A stretch of 21,247 nt of DNA from JBDUCV01 sp040003255 (lineage in GTDB: Bacteria > Actinomycetota > Actinomycetes > Mycobacteriales > Jatrophihabitantaceae). Under the pieces are notes generated by a model. That model ran no database searches. It saw nothing but the letters and a program-made list of their open reading frames with translations, and was not told the origin of the DNA. Each line of letters opens with the position of its first letter. Positions within the stretch are counted from its first letter, which is position 1. Made by a program: the position numbers and the translations under genes. Below are positions 8,617 through 15,849 of this stretch, in pieces. The stretch covers positions 1-21,247 of the forward strand of contig JBDUCV010000041.1 of assembly GCA_040003255.1 (NCBI GenBank), written 5' to 3'.

Positions 8617-9186
8617 TCAGTGGTAGGCGTTCTGGGTCGCTTCCAGTCCCTCGGTGATCAGCATCTCGACGGCGTCGGCGGCTCGGTCGATCAGGAATGG
8701 CAGCTCCGGCCGCTCGACGACAGTGAACTCACGCAGGACGTAGTCGGCCGGGTCCTGCCGGCCCGGCGGCCGGCCGATCCCGAAGCGCACGCGGGTGTAG
8801 TCGGGGGTGCCCAGCGCCGCTGTCACTGATCGCAGCCCGTTGTGCCCGCCGTTACCGCCGCCGTGCTTGAGCCGCAGCACCCCGAAGTCGAGATCGAGGT
8901 CGTCGTGCACGACGGTGATCCGCTGCGCAGCCACCTTGAAGAACCGCACCGCGGCGCTCACCGGGCCACCCGATTCGTTCATGAACGACAGCGGCTTGGC
9001 GAGCACCACTGGCTGACCGGCCAGTCGTGCCTCGATCACCTCGCAACGGCTGCGGTGCGCCTTGAACCGGCCGCCCGCCCGGTCGCCGAGTAGGTCGAGC
9101 ACCGCGAACCCTGCGTTGTGCCGGGTGGCGGCATAGCGCGGCCCGGGGTTGCCGAGGCCGACGACCAGCAGACGCTCGTCGGACAC
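8617..9186 (-). CDS. pth: Peptidyl-tRNA hydrolase
   Basis: Pth (EC 3.1.1.29) cleaves the ester bond of peptidyl-tRNAs that drop off ribosomes, recycling tRNA. The 189-residue product has the whole bacterial Pth active site: GLGNPG with Asn13, TRHNAG with the general base His23, FMNESG with Asn70, VHDDLDL with Asp95, and GGGNGGHNGL with Asn116. The start is GTG 9184-9186, giving the canonical N-terminus. The frame is open further upstream to 9759, but that part only runs antiparallel-in-register through rplY in another frame and has no family resemblance. pth begins 4 bases after the rplY stop, so the two are almost certainly cotranscribed and translationally coupled. The rplY-pth pair is a very common actinobacterial arrangement. 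Confidence 0.97.
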   Translation of the reverse strand: MSDERLLVVGLGNPGPRYAATRHNAGFAVLDLLGDRAGGRFKAHRSRCEVIEARLAGQPVVLAKPLSFMNESGGPVSAAVRFFKVAAQRITVVHDDLDLDFGVLRLKHGGGNGGHNGLRSVTAALGTPDYTRVRFGIGRPPGRQDPADYVLREFTVVERPELPFLIDRAADAVEMLITEGLEATQNAYH

Positions 9187-9190
9187 GCGG

Positions 9191-9862
9191 CTACTCGGTC
9201 GAGTCGCCGTCCTTCGTCTCGGCCTCGGTCTCGGTCTCGGCCTCGGCATCGGCTGGCTTGTCCTCGACGATGCCGAGCTCCTCGGCCGCAATCGCCATCT
9301 CGGCCTCCATCTGCTCGGCCGTCGGGGCCTCCTGGATGACGAGCAGCATCTGCTCGGGGTCGGTGACCAATGTTGAGCCGGCCGGCAGGACGAGATCGGC
9401 GGCGGTAACGTGCGCGCCGATTTCGAGACCTTGGACGCTGACCTCGATCGAGGTGGGTAGGTGCGTCGCTTCGGCCTCGACGCTGACCGTGGCGCTCTCT
9501 TGCGCGAGCAGGCCGTCGATGGCAATCTCGCCAACGATCGTGAGCGGAACGTCGATGGTGACCTTCTCGCCGCGACGAACCGCGAGCAGGTCGACGTGCT
9601 CGTAGATGCCCTTGATCGGGTGCCGCTGGATCGCCTTCGGGATCGCGAGCTGGTCGCCGCCCTCGACATCGAGGGTGAGTAGAACGTTCGCCCCGCCGTG
9701 CTTGATCGCGTGCCCGAACTCGCGTGCGAGCAGAGACACGTGGCGGGGCTCGGCGCCATGGCCGTAGATCACGGCGGGGATCTTGCCGGCCCGGCGGGTG
9801 CGGCGGGCGCCGCCCTTGCCGAACTCGGTGCGTGATTCAGCGGACAGACGGACCTCGGCCAC
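9191..9862 (-). CDS. rplY: 50S ribosomal protein L25 / general stress protein Ctc
   Basis: This is the long, two-domain (TL5/CTC) form of L25, which binds 5S rRNA in the large ribosomal subunit. Residues about 5-92 form the 5S-binding L25 domain, with VIYGHG and a HPIKGIYEHVDL segment. Residues about 95-185 are the C-terminal beta domain, with GLLAQESATVSVEA and the ADLVLPAGSTL stretch. Residues about 190-223 are an acidic Glu/Ala/Thr tail encoded by a hexanucleotide repeat. The start is GTG 9860-9862 with TGAGGAG about 10 bases upstream. The leader may be long: a TANNNT -10 candidate, TACTCT, lies on the minus strand at 9998-10003, about 135 bases before the start, and the leader contains GC-rich inverted repeats (CCGCC 9956-9960 with GGCGG 9967-9971; palindrome GGAGCTCC 9970-9977). 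It is first in the operon with pth. Confidence 0.96.
   Translation of the reverse strand: MAEVRLSAESRTEFGKGGARRTRRAGKIPAVIYGHGAEPRHVSLLAREFGHAIKHGGANVLLTLDVEGGDQLAIPKAIQRHPIKGIYEHVDLLAVRRGEKVTIDVPLTIVGEIAIDGLLAQESATVSVEAEATHLPTSIEVSVQGLEIGAHVTAADLVLPAGSTLVTDPEQMLLVIQEAPTAEQMEAEMAIAAEELGIVEDKPADAEAETETEAETKDGDSTE
9219..9254. repeat. Six-copy hexanucleotide tandem repeat in the rplY tail
   Basis: Six consecutive copies of TCGGNN (TCGGCC, TCGGTC, TCGGTC, TCGGCC, TCGGCA, TCGGCT) encode the alternating Glu-Ala/Thr part of the L25 acidic tail. The six-base unit keeps the frame, so copy-number change would lengthen or shorten the tail by two residues per unit. Confidence 0.85.
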
Positions 9863-10060
9863 GGTGGGTGCTCCTCAGCTGGTGAACGTATTCGGCGGTG
9901 CCGCCCCGGCACGAACGCGAGCCGGTGGGCCGACACCGCGTCGATGACGGACACCCCGCCCCATGAGGCGGAGCTCCCTCGCCGGGGCAACCTGGTCAGA
10001 GTACCGGGGGCAGAGCCGGCTAGCGAAATCGGGCTAATCCGCGGCGCGGGATGCAGGGCC

Positions 10061-10066
10061 TAGCAT
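10061..10066 (+). promoter_or_regulatory. Candidate -10 box for a leaderless ispE mRNA
   Basis: TAGCAT fits the TANNNT -10 pattern and ends 7 bases before the A of the ispE ATG (10074). That is the spacing expected if transcription starts at the start codon itself. No ribosome binding site is visible before the ATG, which fits a leaderless message. I see no good -35 element. Confidence 0.4.
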
Positions 10067-10073
10067 CGGGCCG

Positions 10074-10990
10074 ATGCAGTCACCCGATCCGTCCAAGGTT
10101 CGGGTCCGGGTTCCCGCCAAGATCAACCTTCACCTCGGCGTGGGTCGGCACCGGCGCGACGGCTACCACGACCTTGTCACGGTGTTCCATGCCGTCGATC
10201 TCATCGACGAGGTCGTCGCGACCCCCTGGCCTGGCCTGGAGATCGCGGTACGCGGTGAAGGCGCCGACGCCGTGCCGTTGGACGGGCGCAACCTGGCCTG
10301 GCAGGCGGCCACTCTGCTGGCCGATCACGCGCAGGTCGCCCCGGACGTCCGACTGGAGATCACCAAAGCGATCCCTGTCGCCGGCGGGATGGCCGGCGGG
10401 TCGGCCGACGCCGCGGCGGCACTCGTCGCCTGCGCCCAACTGTGGCGGACCGGGACGACGCGGGAGGAACTCGTGGGGCTCGCCGCCCAGCTGGGCAGCG
10501 ACGTCGCGTTTCCATTGGTCGGCGGCACCGCGCTCGGCACAGGACGCGGCGAGGTGCTGAGCCCCGTGCTCTCGACCGGAAGGTTCCACTGGGTGGTGGC
10601 GCTCGCCGATCACGGAATCGCGGCGGGCGATGCATATCGCGAACTGGACCGTCAGCGGGGTGTGGGACGCGCCCCGAGGGCGGTCGGGGCGCCGGATGCG
10701 GTGTTGGACGCGCTGCGGTCCGGCGATCCGCATCGGCTGGCGCCGACGCTGGCAAATGACCTGCAGTCGGCCGTGTTAGCCCTCGCCCCCTCGCTGCGTC
10801 GGACGATGGCAGCTGGCCGCGAATTGGGCGCACTCGCCGGCATCGTGTCCGGGTCCGGGCCGTCGTGCGTCTTCTTGGCCGCCGGCGAGCGGTCAGCCAC
10901 CGCGCTGGCCGCGGCCTTGGCCGCCGACGGCGTGTGCCGGACCACGCGGGTGGTGACCGGTCCGGTGCCCGGGGCTCGGGTCGTGCGCTG

Positions 10991-10991
<1 letters not shown>
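10074..10991 (+). CDS. ispE: 4-diphosphocytidyl-2-C-methyl-D-erythritol kinase
   Basis: IspE (EC 2.7.1.148) phosphorylates CDP-methylerythritol with ATP in the non-mevalonate (MEP) isoprenoid pathway, which supplies quinones and the polyprenyl carriers for wall synthesis. The 305-residue product is a GHMP kinase: PAKINLHLGV near the N-terminus with the conserved Lys16, RRDGYHDL (28-34), the glycine-rich ATP loop PVAGGMAGGSADAAA (101-115), GSDVAFPLVGG with the conserved Asp143, and a C-terminal SGSGPSCVF motif. ATG 10074 gives the expected N-terminus and is preceded by a -10-like hexamer rather than a ribosome binding site. The stop overlaps the next gene by one base (TGATG), so translation of the two is coupled. 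It is divergent from rplY across about 210 bases. In M. tuberculosis this gene directly follows ksgA; here ksgA is about 8 kb away. Confidence 0.96.
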
Positions 10992-12724
<1,733 letters not shown>

Positions 12725-12780
12725 TCCGACAAGGCCGCTTCCGAAGCCTGCGGGCCGACGCTCACGCGGGGAGCAACCGC

Positions 12781-13419
12781 TCAGCGGCGGCCGGGGTCGA
12801 TCGAGAGGCTGGGCTTGGGCTCGAGCCCCCGCAGCCCGTTCCAGCCGAGGTTGACTAGGTGCGCCGCCACCTCTTCACGCTTCGGTTTGCGCACTTCGAG
12901 CCACCACTGCCCGGTGAGCGCCACCATGCCCACCAGCATCTGCGCGTACATGCCCGCGAGCTTGTCGTTGAGGCGCCGCTGGGAGAACTCCCGCGCCAGG
13001 ATGTACTCAACCTGGCTGGCGATGTCGTTGAGCAACGTCGAGAAGGTGCCAGCCCCTGATGCGACCGGAGAGTCGCGGGTAAGCACCCGGAACCCGTCCG
13101 TCTCGTCCTCGATGTAGGTCAGCAACGCGAGCGCGGCCTGCTCGACCAGCTGCCGAGCATGCCCCGCCGTCAATGCGGATGCAATGCGGTTCAGCAGCGA
13201 CTGCATTTCCCGGTCAACGACAACCGCATACAGACCTTCCTTGCCGCCGAAGTGCTCGTAGACCACCGGCTTGCTCACCCCGGCGCGGGCGGCGATCTCC
13301 TCGATGGAGGTCGCCTCATAGCCCTTCTCGGCGAACAATGACCGGCCCACGTTGAGAAGTTGCTCGCGCCGTTCCTTGCCGGTCATCCGAATCCGCGGAC
13401 GCGCCTCGTTATCGGTCAT
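12781..13419 (-). CDS. TetR-family transcriptional regulator (resembles M. tuberculosis Rv1019)
   Basis: This 212-residue repressor-type protein has an N-terminal TetR helix-turn-helix: an RREQLLNVGRSLFAEKGYEA lead-in, then SIEEIAARAGVSKPVVYEHFGGKEGLY (38-64). The rest is a helical ligand/dimer domain with a striking C-terminal TGQWWLEVRKPKREEV and HLVNLGWNGL. From memory, these sequences are close to the mycobacterial Rv1019 group, which sits between glmU and mfd. Here it lies between the ABC-F gene and kynU, inside the same wider gene set. ATG 13417-13419 starts 10-12 residues before the helix domain. An in-frame ATG at 13456-13458 would add 13 residues and leave only 9 bases to kynU. It is divergent from kynU across 48 bases that hold a nested dyad, so control of itself and perhaps kynU is likely. 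The ligand is unknown. Confidence 0.92.
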   Translation of the reverse strand: MTDNEARPRIRMTGKERREQLLNVGRSLFAEKGYEATSIEEIAARAGVSKPVVYEHFGGKEGLYAVVVDREMQSLLNRIASALTAGHARQLVEQAALALLTYIEDETDGFRVLTRDSPVASGAGTFSTLLNDIASQVEYILAREFSQRRLNDKLAGMYAQMLVGMVALTGQWWLEVRKPKREEVAAHLVNLGWNGLRGLEPKPSLSIDPGRR

Positions 13420-13426
13420 CGTGGGA

Positions 13427-13463
13427 CCATCATCGCCTGCCGGCGCCGGGGTCACCATGATGG
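13427..13463. promoter_or_regulatory. Nested inverted repeats between tetR and kynU, possible operator
   Basis: CCATCAT (13427-13433) and ATGATGG (13457-13463) are perfect inverted arms. Midway between them lies the perfect 10-base palindrome CCGGCGCCGG (13440-13449), with nearly the same centre (13444.5 against 13445). The set fills most of the 48 bases between the divergent starts, the usual place for a TetR operator. The wide arm spacing is unusual for a single TetR dimer site, and CCGG palindromes are common in GC-rich DNA. Confidence 0.35.
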
Positions 13464-13467
13464 GGCC

Positions 13468-14694
13468 ATGTCTGCCCCAATTACCAGCCGAGCTGCCGCC
13501 GAGCGCGCCGATGCCGCCAACCCGCTTCGGGCGGTTCGTGACCGCTTCGCGATGCCGGACGGGGTGATCTACCTCGACGGTAACTCCCTCGGCGCGCTGC
13601 CGCGGCCGGTCGTCGCGGCAATGAGTGATGCCGTCGAACGGCAGTGGGGAACGGACCTGATCACGTCCTGGAACGCCAACGAGTGGTGGACGCTGCCTGG
13701 CCGGGTCGGCGATCGCATCGGCGCACTCATCGGCGCCGCCCCGGGTCAGGTGCTGTGCGGGGACTCCACCAGCGTGCAGCTTTTCCAAGCGCTCGTCGCG
13801 GCGGCGCGGCTGCGGCCGGGGCGCGCTGTACTCGTTACCGACGGTGCCAACTTTCCCACCGATCAGTACATCGCCGACTCGGTCGGCCGGCTGCTCGGCT
13901 TACGCGTCAGCCGGGTGTCGCCCGCCGACTTCCGCGCCGACGAGGACGTCGCGGTGGTGGCGTTCAGCGCCGTCGACTATCGCACCGGCGAGCTGTGGGA
14001 CGCCAGGGCGATCAGCGCCGACGCGCACCGGGCCGGAGCAGTCATCGTCTGGGACCTTGCACACGCCGCCGGGGCGTTGCCGTTCGACCTGGACGGGTTG
14101 CAGGCCGACGCCGCCGTCGGCTGCAGCTATAAGTACCTCAACGGCGGCCCGGGTGCGCCCGCGTGGATCTACCTGCCGAAGCGCCATCAGCACGCTGCCG
14201 ACCTGCCGCTGACCGGCTGGACCGGCCACCGGGACCCGTTTGCCATGGTGAGCGAGTACGCCGCAGCGGCCGGGATCGAACGGGCGCGGGTGGGGACCCA
14301 CCCGGTGTTGTCGATGCTCGCGCTCAACGCCGCCCTGGACATCTGGACCGACGTATCCCTCGACGAGGTGCGGTCGACCTCAATCGCCCTCACTGATCTG
14401 CTCATCGCCCGCGCCGACGCGCTCGGAATCGACGTGGTGACGCCGCGAGAGTCGGCGCGCCGAGGCTCGCAGGTCGCACTGCGGTTGCCGGAGGCCTACC
14501 GCGTCTGCCGCGCGCTGATCGCCCGAGGCGTGATCGGGGACTTCCGCGAGCCCGACCTACTGCGGCTCGGGGTGGCGCCGCTCTACGTTCGTTTCGTCGA
14601 TGTGTGGGACGCCATGGACGTACTGTCCGACGTGCTCACCGCCGAAACGTATCTCGACCCGGCCCATGGTCGGGTGAACGCCAAAGTGACCTAA
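13468..14694 (+). CDS. kynU: Kynureninase
   Basis: Kynureninase (EC 3.7.1.3) is a PLP enzyme splitting kynurenine to anthranilate and alanine, or 3-hydroxykynurenine to 3-hydroxyanthranilate. The 408-residue product shows YLDGNSLG (35-42), GDSTSVQLFQ (98-107, phosphate contacts), VWDLAHAAGALP (194-205, Asp196 to the PLP ring), GCSYKYLNGGPGAPA (218-232, Schiff-base Lys222), GWTGHRDPFAM (250-260), VGTHPVLSMLAL (275-286) and GVIGDFREPDLLRLGVAPLY (354-373). These fit kynureninase better than other fold-type I aminotransferases. ATG 13468 gives the typical N-terminus. The ribosome binding site is poor, so a leaderless or very short leader is possible. The other kynurenine-pathway genes (tryptophan dioxygenase, formamidase) are not in this window, so it stands alone beside its divergent TetR neighbour. 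Its TAA stop overlaps the desaturase stop on the other strand. Confidence 0.93.
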   Translation: MSAPITSRAAAERADAANPLRAVRDRFAMPDGVIYLDGNSLGALPRPVVAAMSDAVERQWGTDLITSWNANEWWTLPGRVGDRIGALIGAAPGQVLCGDSTSVQLFQALVAAARLRPGRAVLVTDGANFPTDQYIADSVGRLLGLRVSRVSPADFRADEDVAVVAFSAVDYRTGELWDARAISADAHRAGAVIVWDLAHAAGALPFDLDGLQADAAVGCSYKYLNGGPGAPAWIYLPKRHQHAADLPLTGWTGHRDPFAMVSEYAAAAGIERARVGTHPVLSMLALNAALDIWTDVSLDEVRSTSIALTDLLIARADALGIDVVTPRESARRGSQVALRLPEAYRVCRALIARGVIGDFREPDLLRLGVAPLYVRFVDVWDAMDVLSDVLTAETYLDPAHGRVNAKVT

Positions 14695-15635
14695 CCGGCG
14701 CGTAGTTTCTGCAGCCGCTCGGGCTTGGGCCAGCGCACCTCGGTAGCCCAGCCCGCCTTTTCGAACAGCCAGATCACCCGGGCCGAACTGTCCAGTTGAC
14801 CGCGCAGCACGCCATGGCGGGCGGCGGTGGGATCGGCATGGTGCATGTTGTGCCAGCTCTCGCCGAAACTCAAGATCGCGAGCGGCCAGAAGTTGGCGCT
14901 CTTGTCGCGCGATACGAACGGACGGTCGCCGATCGTGTGGCAGATCGAGTTGATCGACCAGGTGACGTGGTGCAGTAGACAGATCCGCACCAGTGACGCC
15001 CAGAAGAATGCGCTCAGGGCCCCCGTCCAAGACCAAGTGATCAAGCCACCAAGCAGCGCCGGACCGAACACCGACACGACCACGAGGGCGGGGAACGCCC
15101 GGTCGATCCGGGCGATGTCCCGGTCCTGCAGCAAATCCGGGGTGAACTTCTCGCGGTTGGTTTGCTCGACGTCGAACAGCCAGCCGATATGCGCGAACGC
15201 CAGCCCCTTGAGCAGCGCGCCCGTTGTCTCGCCGTAGCGCCACGGGGAGTGCGGATCACCCTCCCGATCGCTGAATGCGTGATGGCGGCGATGATCGGCG
15301 ACCCAGCGGATCACCGGGCCCTCGACCGCCATGCTCCCCGCGATCGCTAGCGCCGCACGCAACGGCCGGTTGGCTTTGAACGACCCATGCGTGAACAGTC
15401 GGTGATAGCCGACCGTCACCCCGAAACCGGTCATGAAGTAGAACGCGGTGGCCAAACCCACATCGGTCCAGGAGAGTCCCCAGCCCCAGGCGACGGGAAC
15501 GGCGGCGAGGACCGCGAGGAACGGGATCGTCACAAAGACGTAGAGCATCACCTGCTCGCCGCGCTTCTTGGTGCCCTCGAAGATCGGCTTCGGCGCGTTC
15601 GCGGCGATGCGTGGTGCGTCGTCGAGCATGGTCAC
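14691..15635 (-). CDS. Membrane fatty-acid (acyl-CoA) desaturase
   Basis: The product belongs to the stearoyl-CoA/delta-9 class of di-iron membrane desaturases, which insert a double bond into acyl chains to adjust membrane fluidity. All three histidine boxes are present: HRLFTH (78-83), HRRHH (115-119) and HNMHH (262-266). The extra conserved HHVTWSINSICH (222-233) also appears. Hydrophobic membrane segments lie near 29-50, 56-76, 92-108, 180-200 and 205-222. GTG 15633-15635 gives 314 residues and has GGAAGG 7 bases upstream. ATG 15627-15629, two codons later, is the alternative. Palindromes at 15666-15697 lie just upstream, where a promoter is expected. The TAG stop at 14691-14693 overlaps the kynU TAA. 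No electron-transfer partner (ferredoxin or reductase) is adjacent. Chain-length specificity cannot be read from sequence. Confidence 0.93.
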   Translation of the reverse strand: MTMLDDAPRIAANAPKPIFEGTKKRGEQVMLYVFVTIPFLAVLAAVPVAWGWGLSWTDVGLATAFYFMTGFGVTVGYHRLFTHGSFKANRPLRAALAIAGSMAVEGPVIRWVADHRRHHAFSDREGDPHSPWRYGETTGALLKGLAFAHIGWLFDVEQTNREKFTPDLLQDRDIARIDRAFPALVVVSVFGPALLGGLITWSWTGALSAFFWASLVRICLLHHVTWSINSICHTIGDRPFVSRDKSANFWPLAILSFGESWHNMHHADPTAARHGVLRGQLDSSARVIWLFEKAGWATEVRWPKPERLQKLRAG

Positions 15636-15665
15636 AGGCGAACCTTCCGCGGGGCGAGCAGCGTT

Positions 15666-15697
15666 GTTACGGCAGCGTAACCTACGGCCACGTAGGT
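15666..15697. promoter_or_regulatory. Two abutting perfect palindromes upstream of the desaturase
   Basis: GTTACG-GCAG-CGTAAC (15666-15681) and ACCTACG-GCCA-CGTAGGT (15680-15697) are perfect inverted repeats with 6- and 7-base arms and 4-base centres, sharing two bases. They lie 31-62 bases before the desaturase GTG. On the minus strand TANNNT -10 candidates (TACGCT at 15674-15679, TAGGTT nearby) fall inside them. Placement over the likely promoter suggests repressor binding sites; the alternative is RNA hairpins in a leader. Confidence 0.5.
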
Positions 15698-15748
15698 CGC
15701 CACGACGGCCGCGCCGGCGCCTGCTCGGTAGGCTGTCCACCGTCCCGA

Positions 15749-15821
15749 TGGGGGATGGGGTAATCGGCAGCCCGCCGGCCTTTGGAGCCGTGCAGTCTCG
15801 GTTCGAGTCCGAGTCCCCCAG
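15749..15821 (+). tRNA. tRNA-Gln (anticodon UUG)
   Basis: The 73 bases fold as a full cloverleaf. The acceptor stem is TGGGGGA with TCCCCCA (7 pairs, including the U1-A72 pair typical of bacterial tRNA-Gln) and discriminator G73. The D stem is GGG with CCC. The anticodon loop CTTTGGA gives UUG, reading CAA. The T stem is CTCGG with CCGAG around loop TTCGAGT. Position 27-43 is a C-U mismatch, leaving a 4-pair anticodon stem. CCA is not encoded and must be added. A TANNNT candidate (TAGGCT, 15729-15734) lies 14 bases upstream. glmU begins 28 bases downstream on the same strand, with no obvious terminator between. Confidence 0.95.
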
Positions 15822-15849
15822 CTCCCTGCCCGCCCGTGGAGAGGCCCGT

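Noticed and set aside
9187..9759. N-terminal extension of pth as an Arg/Ser-rich fusion
   Set aside because: The extension lies entirely within rplY in another frame; GTG 9186 gives the exact Pth start.
12725..12780. Terminator between the ABC-F gene and tetR
   Set aside because: Only short 4-base stems (such as GCTT-CCG-AAGC near 12737-12747) are visible, too weak to call.
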